A stretch of DNA of 64,000 nt, from the NCBI RefSeq assembly GCF_026230105.1, contig NC_079478.1, positions 26,613,653-26,677,652 on the forward strand, read 5' to 3'. Below the pieces are notes generated by a model. That model had not been told where the DNA came from and searched no databases. It saw only the letters and a program-made list of their open reading frames with translations. The position numbers and the translations under genes were made by a program. Origin of the DNA: Diorhabda sublineata. Taxonomy: Eukaryota; Arthropoda; Insecta; Coleoptera; Chrysomelidae. Positions 34,035 through 45,430 of the stretch are shown here, piece by piece (position 1 is the stretch's first letter; the number at the start of each line of letters is the position of its first letter).

Positions 34035-34504
34035 TAAAGCCGGTACCACGCGATATTTTCAACTTTGAACGCTAGAATGATTGTACATAGCGTGGTCATA
34101 GTGCGCATGGCATTAGACAAATGTTTTGCTTCCAACGTTGGCATTGGAACATTGGCAATGGGAAGTCGGTTTTTTGATCCGCGTCAAAGGAGTAACCAAC
34201 ATTGTAACCAACATTTTTAGTAAAACTACACACTTCTGGTTGTCTTGCGCGTGAATGCTACGTGTCTTGTATGAAAAATCATTATAATCACTTTCATGCG
34301 AAGTTTCATTTCTTTGTGTAAATTTAGGTGAGGTTCCAGCCTTCGTCATTTGTTCAGCCAACGTTGGAAGCTGAATGTTATCGCAAACGTTGGTCGCATC
34401 TTGAAGGTGCAGCATTGCAATCAGCCTTACTTCCAATGTTCAACCGTACGTTGGAATGCTAATGTTGGTGCAAACGTTGAACGCATCGTATAGTATCGGC
34501 TTAA
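34035..34504. mobile_element. Harbinger-like MITE with TAA duplication
   Basis: The element proper is 34038-34501 (464 bp), flanked by TAA on both sides. Ends are inverted: AGCCGGTACCACGCGAT on the left and AGCCGATACTATACGAT (reverse complement) on the right. A 3-bp TWA duplication and no coding potential suggest a PIF/Harbinger-derived MITE. The interior is rich in degenerate CAACGTTGG-like words. Confidence 0.65.
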
Positions 34505-34679
34505 TACAAATGTGTTGATAATTGGGGTTCATTATTCTTGATGAATATGGAAATGAATGAATCTGGAATAATATAATTAATAAGAAATTAGAATTTCAAA
34601 TTCAGGTGTATTTAAATTAATACATAATATAAGTATTCTAATTTCTTTTTACTTTTTATACCTCTTTTATATGCTTTTG

Positions 34680-34815
34680 TTGGTAAATTATTTTGATTTT
34701 AGTTCCTTTCAGTCTTCACCAAAATATTTTGATGAGAACCAAAGTAGGTCGAAATATCAAGAGTTTTGTTTTTAAACAAATTAAAAGAGACCTAAAATCA
34801 AGATAATTTTTTTAC
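34680..34815 (+). repeat. AT-rich dispersed repeat, AGGTCTCTT family
   Basis: Carries AAAAGAGACCTAAAATCAAG near 34785, the same box as in the elements at about 4.5, 38.2-38.6 and 43.0 kb. Partial copy. Confidence 0.5.
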
Positions 34816-34938
34816 AAAATTTATTTTAGTTTCTTTTCGATTCTATGGACTGGAAATTATTTGTTTGTTTGATCAATACTTTCATTAACGTAAACATAAT
34901 AAATATTATAATCTATGATAAATACATTTGACATTTTT

Positions 34939-35234
34939 TTAAATAATAGTTTGGTATCCAGCAATTGGTAATCCTTCTTCTAAAGAAGTTCTACTCCAAT
35001 GTGGAGCAATGGGTGGAACCACCTCATATGATATTTTTGGTTGAGTATGACTTTCTAAAAAGCTCTTGAATGCAACAGCTCCTGAAATCAAAAACGCTGC
35101 CATACCACTGTTTAATCCGGCGAAGGAAACGAACGATATCATAGACAATATAACGGGAAGGATTATGGCAGCTTTTAGTTTCAAGAGAAGGATGAGTGGC
35201 AATATATATCTTCTCAATCTCTTGGTGCGGCTTT
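34939..35234 (-). CDS. Osiris-family protein C, exon 2 (C-terminal)
   Basis: The C-terminal half of an Osiris protein: a basic segment (TKRLRRYILP), a long hydrophobic domain (LLLKLKAAIILPVILS and onward), and a tail with YEVV and GYQTII before the TAA stop at 34941-34939. A splice acceptor (TTTTTAG) precedes 35234. The exon begins in phase 1, which fits the phase-1 end of exon 1 at 56881; together with the ATG at 57184 the joined frame is exactly 600 nt (199 residues), the usual Osiris size. An alternative start inside this exon would need TTG and would lack a signal peptide. I infer one gene; an extra small exon between them is not excluded. Confidence 0.85.
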
Positions 35235-36129
35235 CTAAAAACGAACAGAATAGACAAAAAAACTATCAAAATTATTATTGAAATTCAAATAATGTAATGA
35301 ATAATTTCGTATAAAATAATAGACTCACAAACCTTTGAAAGTTTTTTATCGATTATATATCAGTTAAATATTCTTCATTGTTTTTCATGATCGACAAAAT
35401 GAACAATGAATTAACTCGTTATAATTGGATATAATTAAAAGTGAAAACAATTTTCCAATTCTTACTGTATAAAAGACAATGTTGATTCGAAATAATATTC
35501 CCATCAGGTTGTAACCAAAAACAATACAAAACAGAGTTCTTCCTATTAATCATGTACCAGCATCTAATTACAATTGATAGTGTATAGAATGGATTAAGAA
35601 TATTCAATCTAAATGAAATGAAATTCCAATGAGTCTATAGGTCATTTCTGGAATATTATATTCGTCTCCCAATTTTTTGTACGGTTTCGATAATCCCGCT
35701 ATTTTAGTGAGATATATACAAAACTACATTTAACTCGTAGTTGCGTAAAATATACAAGGCATACGGATAAAACAACCAGCAAGAAATTGAAATAACGATA
35801 TTATAGCATCATAGCTGTCTGTAACCAAAATTAAACATTCGCCGTCATGAAATGATACTAGTGGAGCACTTCTGAATAAGTACCAGAAACAATATGATGA
35901 CTTAACAAGAAGGATATATTCACCACAGTTGAAGAAGTCATTGATCTTAAACACATTGTGACGTTGTTAAAATAAAAGTTTTTTGCTCTGAATTGTAATT
36001 CACAGGCAATCTTTTATTTGCTATGACAAAAAGTGAACAGGTTTGGAAAGACAATTTCATTAGGATCCCTTTTTTTAAAACAGAGGAAATTAAATTAATT
36101 TGAAATGATTGACATTGTGGATTTGGAGT

Positions 36130-36780
36130 CTGGTATAAATTGCGACCCAAAGGATTGGGTCTCCCTTTCATGCTGCGATACTGGAGAGCCCAGTATTTAC
36201 AGCTGATCTGTCTAGAATGTGGAATGGCTGTAATAGCCAGATATCTTCGTCTTTTATATCAAGCGCTCCCAGGTGTAGAGCTCTGGAATTCCTCAATGTT
36301 CCTTAGTGAGAATATGAATAGAGGTTTCGTCCTCTGTGCAACAAAATATGGACGCCGCATTATCTGCTAGGTCTAGCGTCTTCAGATTTTTGATGAGGCG
36401 ACAGTGCACCGATAGAACTCCTGTTAATATTCTTAGGATGATATATTCAGCAGATCTACTCTGGTTATAATTTCCCAGAAGAATCCTTGCCTGTCTCAGT
36501 CCCTGTATTTTGTCCCAATAATTGGTTTTGCTCCAATGTACCTTCTTTTCCATTGTTCTGTAGCTGATACCACATAAGTGTTCGGTCCCATGAAGGGCTT
36601 GTCTGCCCATGCTTTAGCGAGCTTATAATCCTCTTTATTTCCCTTCGCCCCGGAGTGTCCCGGGGCGAAATTTTATTTTTCTTCTTTAGCTCGTTTAACT
36701 TTTCTAGGCAATCCCATATGAGTATGGATTTTAAATATTGGAGCTCAGAGCTCAAATGCCTGCTTGACTATCGGACAGAA
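36130..36780 (-). pseudogene. LINE C-terminal (RNase H end) fragment
   Basis: Minus strand, several frames. Readable: LCGISYRTMEKKVHW, QGLRQARILLGNYNQSRSAE, LRILTGVLSVHCRLIKNL and FCCTEDETSIHIL. This is the post-RNase H region with the TGxxxxHxxL motif and a degraded CCHC-like zinc motif, typical of Jockey/R1-like LINEs. It is the same family as the plus-strand copy at 59270-59900. No reverse transcriptase core remains. Confidence 0.82.
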
Positions 36781-38160
36781 TGAAGATCTCTACTTGAAAA
36801 GTACTGGGTGCGTTGCCCAGGCTTTCAGAGTGTTCCAGTTCCGTCTGCTGTGTTTGATCCACCCTGCTTTCATAGTTTATTATTCAGGTAAAGTTTTTCT
36901 CAAAGTTAAACTTTTTCGATGCTACGTCCTGAGGCATGTCCCAGGGTTGGTCATTATTTAGGAACGGGTTTTCTTTGATGATTCTGTTTCTGAACATTCT
37001 AAGTGATGTTTTCTCTGCCACGCTTTTAAGTACTATTTAGAATCACGTCTAGTGCAGCTGATGCATGGCAAGATTTCATGGCCCAGTCTTTATACATTTG
37101 AGAGATTTTCTTTGTGGTATTCAGACTAGTTCTGGTACCCCTAGCCACTGTTCCATATGTGATGATTGATATGAGATTAATCGTTATACAATATCATTTC
37201 TCCACGAATCTCCACATGTCACTGAATTACAATGCTATACATAATTTAAAAAAGTTAATCATGTGCTTGTAAAAAATTCCGGACACATGGAAAACTGAAT
37301 TCTTCAACAAAAACCTCAGTAACAACTTGACTCCATTAAACTCGAAAAAAGAATTCTGGAACTTAGTACTGTTTTTTGGACCAAACCAAAATAGGTATTG
37401 TAAATGCCAATATAATTACTGCATAATATTGAACTCTGCTGACTGGTACATCATAGACCTATTTCACCATCCCGTGACACTATGGTATGCAGTGGTTGAG
37501 GAATCAATTTATTCTTATGGACGGTAGTGTTCGACTACATTGTTACAGAGCCATAAATAGCGCTCAAAACTGAACTGAAGAAACGTTGGAGAAGGCTTGT
37601 TATGAACTTGGTTTCCACACACTTTATTAATATTGTTTTTTATTCAATGATTCAATTATCAAATGAGAATAATTGTTGTTCTTTATATTTGGAATTACTT
37701 CAACAATATAAAAAATAATTAATTTCACTATGAAAATTTGTTTATTTATATAGACTAGATGTTATTTTATGTTCAATTAATCTAAGCAAACTAGCGCTCT
37801 TCTGAAGGTAATGACTTTTTTTATTTTAGAAGCGGCTATCTACCAATCTTGAATTTGGTACATAAGAGTCCTAAACTGTTCAAAATGAACATCATAGGGA
37901 TTCAAATCATTGAATTGAATGCCAAAGATCAAAAAAAATCAATTTTTCTTGAAAACACAACGTGATAGCTATATTTGAGCAAAAGATATACTTAAAGGTT
38001 TCCCAATTTACTATAAGGTTTCTCAAAATATTATACAGTTAAATTGTTATCAAATTCTCCCCTCACGTTGTACATTTGTGACAGAAATTAAGAAGCTTTG
38101 AAATTTTCTTAGTAGTGTCATCTTCAAAGGGTGCTAGCTGTATCTGTATGTATGTATATA

Positions 38161-38652
38161 TTAATGCTTCTAAATGATCTTAATTTTAGGTCTCTTCTGT
38201 TTTAAAATTAGTTTTTTTCAATATTTTTTGGGAGATTGATAAAAAATTGACTTTACTTCAGTATTTACCAAAATATGATAGTGACACTAAAAATTTGCGT
38301 ATTTATATTAATCAATAGATCACCCACATTATGAACGTCAAAATAAGAATAAAATCAAAATAGAAAGAAATTAATTTTTCCTCGATCCTCATACCTCAAA
38401 TTGTCAGTGTCAATATAATATTTTGATAAAGACTGAAGTTAAGAAAAAACGTCAATTTTTTATCAATCCCTTGAGAATTATTAGAAATACTGATTTTAAA
38501 ACAAAGAAATCTAAAATCAAGAGCGTTTAAATCATTAATATATCAAAAGGTCCAAGGAATAATTATCAAATTTTACCTTTCCTCCAAAAATTAACAAAAA
38601 AATTAATTCTAAAACAGAAGAGACCTAAAACAAGAAAATTTAGATGCATTAA
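38161..38652. mobile_element. MITE-like element with long inverted ends, AGGTCTCTT family
   Basis: The left arm (38161-38218) and right arm (about 38592-38652) are inverse copies, each about 58-60 bp and sharing TTAATGC, TTTTAGGTCTCTTCTGTTTT and AATTA. 492 bp in all, no coding potential. Internal segments contain a second, weaker inverse pair, suggesting nesting. Confidence 0.7.
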
Positions 38653-38899
38653 CTATAATAAATATAATACTTCCTCGCGAGTATAAAAATAAATTCTGAT
38701 ATAATCATATGAGTCGTCTAAAATTGCTGAAATAATAGTTCCAATATACAAAGAAAAATCAATCAACAATTCAATTCATTCACTAAAATATTCGAGGTAA
38801 GCGTATGGTAAATTATTTTTTTGGATACTAAGAGAGAAAAATTTAATTCACTCTTCTTCAAATTGTTGCCCTTAACTAGTAATGCCTTTACTTCAATGT

Positions 38900-39320
38900 G
38901 AAATCCGTGTAGAAGTATATATGTGATGCTTTTCGCGAATTTTAATTTACTCTATCGTGGTATTCACAACAAAAATGAATTTGAAATGTTTTCTTTCGTG
39001 GAAATGGCCAAAAGGCGTATAGTGCTAGATCTTGTGAGTGAAGTGGATGGGATTAAACAGGAAATCTTTTAGCAGCCAAAAAATAGCGAATTAAAAGCAA
39101 ATTGTGGCATGTTGCCTTTTCTTGTTAAAGAAGACGGCCATATTCAGGACCCTTTTTACAATGTTGTTCTCTTCCTGGTACAAACTCTAATTGATCTTCG
39201 ACTACGATCTTTTCAGGGCCTGGCGATTCAGTGGTTGTCCATTGAGAGCTCTGAATTTTTGTTTCACGGTCATAATCATAGAACAATGATTTCCGCAGCC
39301 GTATAGAAGAGATTTTCAAA
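38900..39320 (-). pseudogene. Degenerate mariner transposase core
   Basis: Minus strand. YDRETKIQSSQWTTTESPGP is the segment after the first catalytic Asp. Further on, in other frames, HPLHSQDLALYAFWPFPRK resembles the third-Asp motif (usual form HPPYSPDLAPYDFWLFPK). The section between them is strongly shortened. Confidence 0.7.
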
Positions 39321-41069
39321 TTTCACACGAATGAATGTTTTGTTATTATTATATTGACAAATTATTGAATATTTTATCCATTTTTGAGGTCGGTTTCATC
39401 GATTCTCATCGTTGAAGGCTTTATTTGCATTTTAATTACAATATTTTGACGGATAACTTGGCATTTTCTCCAAATTTAAATTACAACTAAATGCAATGTA
39501 CATGTTTTTACCATACACCCTGTAAACATGATTTGACTAGTATCGGGTTAACAAAACAGAACAAGTTTATTCAACGATTTTTATTACGTTATTATGGATA
39601 ATTTATTTTCCTAGAGAAAAGTCTGTATCTGAGTTATTAAGGATACAATAATGAATCAAACGAAAAATATTTGTTGGGAGATATGATAGATAGACAGATA
39701 TATAAAACAGTAACGCATCTACAAGAAGAATGGAACATTAAACTTAATATATGATAGTTGTATCATCGGTATAACTCTACTATTGAATTATTTATACACT
39801 TTATTCTTAAATTCTGAAGTATTTATTTTAAAGTAATGGTTGGGTAGTTGGTCTATGTGATATTTGTAATTATAACTTTGTCAAACTGATCGCTAGAAAG
39901 CTATATTTGAATAACATATCTATAAATGCAACAGAAATCACACCAGAGTTCACAGTCTCACAAAATCACTATTTTCTTATAAAGAAATAATTTCGTCTAT
40001 ATACAAGAAAAGTTATTGCAAGAAATATATAAAAAAAAGTTAAAATATTCCAAGTTTTATGTACCTGAATTATTTAAATATAACTTTGGAAAGCGGGCTT
40101 TTTTCTAAAGTGTCACAAAAAATAAACGGCCGTATTCATCACTTCTTCAAACCTGTTAGTTGGCCATAAAAATTCTATGTCAATCAAAAATGCATGTATA
40201 TTGTCAGATGTGGAATAATTTTCAGCAATATCCTCCTAATAATTCACTAGATCGGCAATAAAAATGTAGAAGGTAAAAATATAAACTTAAAAATGGTAAA
40301 ATATTTAGTTATTGTAATGTTTTAATCATTAAGAAAGCACAATCAGAAAAAGACTCATTGAATTAAATTTCTAATAGGATCCGTTTTGCAGATGTTTTCA
40401 ACCCATTAATTAAACCATTTGTTAGTGCATGAAATCCTCGTGTTAATTTTGTATGATACTTTCATGAATTAATCGTACTCGGTAATGTGAAATTTGGGAA
40501 AGAACCTAATTAATCTGTATACAGTTATAATAACCAATTGCTTTTTTCGCGGTAGATATTCTGATCATGTTCAGTAACCAAATTGTTCAGGATTTAAAAT
40601 CCTGTTTTAATTTTTAATCTGGTGCATGTACATTCATCCTTTTTGTGGTATTTATACCACGAAATAACCTCTGGCCTATGTGGTTTTCTACTCAATTATA
40701 TTTCAAAAACGTAGTAATTTACTTTTTACTTGCTAATATCAAAAATAAACGTTCGACCAGTTAATTATATACATTTTATTATCCTAGCTAGTTTTGAATT
40801 CAAAATAAAATTTACGATGTTCATATACCGTTAGTGGGGGAATGTATATTAGAAACATAATCTGAACAAAGCATGCGCATTTGACACGTCCAGAAAATAT
40901 TCAGTATACATTGGAAATGTTTCCAAATTATTAACCGCGAACGAAGCTTATAACATGAGATTCCTCCACTTTAACTATTTTTTCAGCAATAGTTTGTACA
41001 CCAAAGTAAATACAGTATTTAGTGTGGAGCAGCCAAATGGAATAAATTCGTTTGAATAGGAATTTTTTT

Positions 41070-41460
41070 CAGCCGATGCTTTTCTTTACCCCTACTCTAT
41101 CCTGCATTATGTTCTGTAGGAGTAGGTATTTATCGTTGCTTAAGATGTGTCCTATGTGAGATGTTTCTTATCTTAATAATTGTCAACAGCTTTCATTTGC
41201 GACCAATGCGTCTTAGTACTTCGTCACTGGTGCTTCTGTCAGTCTAGGGATCTTCAGGATGCGTCTACAGAGCCACATCTCAAATGCCTCAATTGATTAT
41301 TTGAGCTTTCAAGGTCCAAGTTTCCACTCACGTACAGTACAGCAGTACTGACCACATATAACATTCCATGAATCCTATTCTGACGTGCATGTTAAGATTT
41401 CTGTTTGTGAACAAAGAGGAGTAAATACCTTTCTACACTTGATGCGCTCAAATCACATAT
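41070..41460 (-). pseudogene. LINE reverse transcriptase C-terminal fragment
   Basis: Minus strand, broken frames: FEMWLCRRILKIPRLTEAPV, then HIGHILSNDKYLLLQNIMQ and GVKKSIG. These match the thumb/C-terminal region (EMWMYRRMLKI..., LGHVLR) of insect LINEs of the RTE/BovB or CR1-like type. The palm with the catalytic Asp pair is absent. Confidence 0.75.
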
Positions 41461-41833
41461 TTTGGAGGTACCTCAATCGAATTAAACTGCTATTAACCAT
41501 TCCCTAATTGAAAATTCCACAGATTGCAAATAAAAATGTGGTCGTTGAAAACAATCGCGATTTTGATGTTTTCTAAAAATATAGTATTTTTAAGTTATTT
41601 GTATCAATAATTTTCAATTATACTTGGTAATATCTGATTTTCACGTCTTTATTCTTGTTAAATTTCGATGAGAAAATGATGTCAAGTTCATTCAATTAAA
41701 CAACCACAAAACTCTCTCAAATTTGTGGGTACTCCGTATAAATAAGAAAAAAACTGGGCTAGTAATTTGGATGTAAGGATGTAATTTGGGGTCTGACGTA
41801 TCAGTTTGTCTGTCTTTCTTAAAATAGTTTGGG

Positions 41834-41836
<3 letters not shown>

Positions 41837-41916
<80 letters not shown>
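41837..41916. repeat. (TA)n microsatellite, 80 bp
   Basis: Uninterrupted AT dinucleotides ending where a complex 389-bp segment begins. Confidence 0.97.
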
Positions 41917-41919
<3 letters not shown>

Positions 41920-42303
41920 AAGAAAAATATAATTTTCTTTTGCGTGTTATTTTGCCGTACGTCACATAAAGTCCGTTTGTGACAGATGATCTGTCACTGT
42001 CATCGATGGGAAGCAGGGCATAACCTCGAATGTCGTGTTGTGTGATTGTGTGCTGGAAAACAATTTCATTTTTAAGTTTATTTTAATTTGTGATTTTGGA
42101 ACAGACATTGTTAATAATAACATTAAATGTCGTTTCTTTTCTTACAGGTATGAAATATTTGCTTAGTACTAAATAGGTGCATACTTTTGTTTCATGTAAT
42201 TTTTAGTTTACATTTTAATAACAATAAATCTCTTTTCTTACAGAGAAACACAATTGTGTTTGATTGACTGTGTCACCAAAACCACAGATATATTGGAAAT
42301 TGT

Positions 42304-42305
<2 letters not shown>
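41917..42305. repeat. Complex segment bounded by (TA)n tracts, possible insertion
   Basis: 389 bp of less AT-rich sequence sandwiched between two pure TA tracts. It contains an exact palindrome and TTTTCTTACA twice, the second ending at 42241, with TGTAAAGAAAA near its start. The sub-segment from 41916 to 42241 could be a small solo LTR (TG...CA), but no target duplication can be read in TA-rich flanks. Confidence 0.3.
41979..41997. repeat. 19-bp perfect palindrome
   Basis: GTGACAGAT, one central G, then ATCTGTCAC. Confidence 0.9.

Positions 42306-42349
<44 letters not shown>
42306..42349. repeat. (TA)n microsatellite, 44 bp
   Basis: Second TA tract on the other side of the 41917-42305 segment. 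Confidence 0.96.
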
Positions 42350-42350
<1 letters not shown>

Positions 42351-42819
42351 CTACGCTATTCAAAAAACTTTTTCAGAAGAAAATAGTTATCTATAAAAAA
42401 TGACAAATAGCATATTAACAAAAGGTTAAATAGATACGATACTACAACAATCAATTTAAACAATTTAAAAACAAAACTGAAACGAGACATCAAAGCATAA
42501 AACATTTTTCCTCACTATATGAACAAGGACTTTCCAAACAACTGTCAAAGTATTATAATAAATATGAGATTAGTATAAGTTCACATGGACATAATACATT
42601 ATCCAAATATTTCTCTAAACTGAAATCTAGTCTCATACATTCTATTATAAAGTTTCAAAAATTTTTGAAACGGAATCAAATACACAGAGACGAGAACTTT
42701 TAAAAATGGTTCACATTAAAACGAAGAAGCTATGATGAGAAAAATCTAAATAATTTGATTAATTTTTTTAGTTCTAGCTTATAAATTCCAATGCAACTAC
42801 AATTAATTTGGTAAATAGC

Positions 42820-43060
42820 TGCTACATATTTTTGAGATGTAAAATCTAAGATAAAATTAATTTTTCTTGTTAAAAAGTTTTCTTTTTTGATTTTATCTTT
42901 ATTTTGTGATTTATTGATTTTTATTAATACGCAAATTGTCAGAGTCAAATTATATTTTGATGGAGAGTGAAAGTGGTAACATCGTCAAATTTTTACCTGT
43001 CTTAATAAAATAATTTCAAATCAGAAGAGATCTAAAATAAAGACGATTAGGAACATAAAC
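42820..43060. repeat. AT-rich dispersed repeat, AGGTCTCTT family
   Basis: Contains ACGCAAATTGTCAGAGTCAA and AAATCAGAAGAGATCTAAAA, both paralleled in the element at 38161-38652. One end only; diverged. Confidence 0.55.
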
Positions 43061-43703
43061 ATATGAAAAAGTCCAAAGTGTACTTACTTTAATATATTCC
43101 GATCTTTCGAACACTTATGTATTTATCGTCTAATAATTAGTTAAGATCTATAGGTTTAAAATGGTGTATTTTCTGATAAAAACATAGAACTCATAGATTT
43201 CTAAATTCCATATTCAATTTGACGCTTGATAGAATTAATTAATTCTATGATGAGTTTTATTACCATATGCTGCTATTTCTAGTACACGAATTACCAAAAT
43301 TGTCCTAGTCCGATTCTAATATTTTTTGTTTGATTGTTTTTTAATCAATCCCGACATTATTCTATTTCATGTGTATTTATTATACCATTCTATATCTTGG
43401 TGATTTCTCATCCTTTCAACACTTCTTCATTAATTTCATCCTTAATTGTCCCATATACTCATTTCAGAAAACATCAAATTCCAAAATAAGTACATCATCA
43501 ATAGGTATTCCATTCTTTTTTCGTTCCGTTGACATACATTACTGACGAATGTCCAAATTCAATTCAGAAACCAAATAAAAAAATTGGATTAAAATGTTAT
43601 ATCTCCTATTTTATTTTCATTTGCAAATATTTTGTATCATGAAAATTTGATAGTTTCCATTCAAATAGATTATTTCCATCCTACTATCATTCTACTATCT
43701 CTG

Positions 43704-43963
43704 TATAAATAGTGATATAAATCAGTCCTGACAATTTACTCGTAATCGTTCCGCAACATCAACACTCGCCAACTGGTTGTGAAACGCCAAGAATTTAATC
43801 GAAATCAAAGCGGGATCGTCCGACCGGAGAAGAGAAAGAAAGGATGAAATGGATGAGAGAAAATAAGTTGAAAGTCGAAGAAGGTCATGGGCATCCGGAT
43901 GAAAATACTCAGTGGGTCAGTAAGCTAATTGGTTACGCTTGCGTACTAGTACATTTAAAGTAA
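43704..43963 (+). other. Candidate promoter and first exon of an unrecognised nested gene
   Basis: Plus strand, antisense inside the Osiris C intron. TATAAATA at 43704-43711; TCAGT at 43722-43726 (a little close to the TATA box); an ATG at 43844 opens a 39-codon frame (starts MKWMRENKLKVEEGHGHPDE, ends with the hydrophobic GYACVLVHL) to a stop at 43961. AAAGTAAGG at 43957-43965 is a good splice donor that would remove that stop. The block is clearly less AT-rich than its flanks. I do not recognise the peptide. It could be a real exon, a noncoding first exon or an unrecognised repeat. Confidence 0.35.
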
Positions 43964-45321
43964 GGTGTTTGTTAGTTAGATTTAATGGTGTGATTACAAT
44001 CGCCAGTGGTAAAATACTTTGATGTTTTATTAAAAAATGTGTTCTTATTTAAATGTATTTGGAATACTGTTTTTAAATATTGGTAGTAACCTCGTTGTTT
44101 GTTTTTTTCAAATGTAATTTTCAGAAAAATAATAAAAAGTTCAAAGTGAGGTTTGTACAGTATTTTTTATTAGTTGATTACTGAACTAAGAACAGAATAT
44201 TATGAAAATAGAGTATCAAAACATCAAATATTAATAATTAGATTTTGATACAACCTTGAAAATGGTTTCGGTTTTATTTTAAATTCAGTCGATACATCAA
44301 GAAATTTATTACAGACTATTTGTCATTACAGCCATAACTGCTAACAAGTTTCTAATTTTGCAAGTTCTATAGAGTTTCTCTTCATTGTGAAGAAAAGAAA
44401 CTGAAACACAACTAAAAAATTACAATCCACTATTTTAACAAGTTAACAACTTCAATTGAAACAAATACAACAATAAATGATTCAAGTATTTGAAGAGAAA
44501 CCACCCATATCACTGGAGTTGTACTCACAACGGATCAAATAAAGGAGAATTGTTTAGGTCCTATATCTTAATATAATTCTTAAAATAAAACAAAAACTTG
44601 AAAAAAAAAATCAAAATGATGCTTTCCCAAGAAAAATATGAGATTTTGAAGAAAAACTTGAAAATAAGAGAATCTCTGTGTTTTTATCTAATTAGATTGA
44701 TGAATAAATATTTCAGTAATAATTGTAAAGAATAAAATTTGAGATAAAATTGAAAGACCCACAGATATACCTCAATACGAATTTACATCAACTATAAAAC
44801 TAACCTAACACTCACTTGAAACTACATCGAATTTGAAGATAAGCTTATTTGTATTATAATACATCTTGAGGAAAATGGTATGAATAAGTTTCAAAACTAT
44901 AACCTCCTTCATTTTACTTTAAGTAGATGACTTTATTACTGCCGTACAACAAAATGGAAAACATAAACGAAACACTTAGCTCTTATCATGAAAAAATAGA
45001 ATTCACATTTAGAATTAAGCAAAATGATATGATTAATGGTTTACGAAAGGATATACAAAACTTCGTCCTCAAATCACTTCAACTTGTCAGTTGGCTGATA
45101 GGGTTATACAATTATTAGATTCTGATTTAGATACATAGTTATTCAAAAGTAATGACAAAACATAGAATAACAAATATAATTAATTAACAAACAAATAATA
45201 TCCTGAAAAAAAATTGTTATACACCTTTCTTTGCAATACGTTCAAACACTGTCTCCAATCCTCAATATTCCAGTAACCTGGAAGGTAAACTGTTCATGTT
45301 CAGTTTCTGTCTTCTGTCCCT

Positions 45322-45430
45322 GAAGACGAAAACTTGGTAATCTCAACGAGCGTCATACAGTGTAATTGTAGGTGATGGTGTAGCTGTAGTGTGAACATTA
45401 TGTGTAGTATGAATTTTCATCAATAAATAA
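45322..45430 (+). repeat. Dispersed repeat related to the 11.3-11.5 kb arms
   Basis: Shares GAAGACGAAAACTTGGTAAT, CATACAGTGTAA and GTAGTGTGAACA-like words, in order, with the right arm at 11412-11498. Single diverged copy. Confidence 0.6.
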
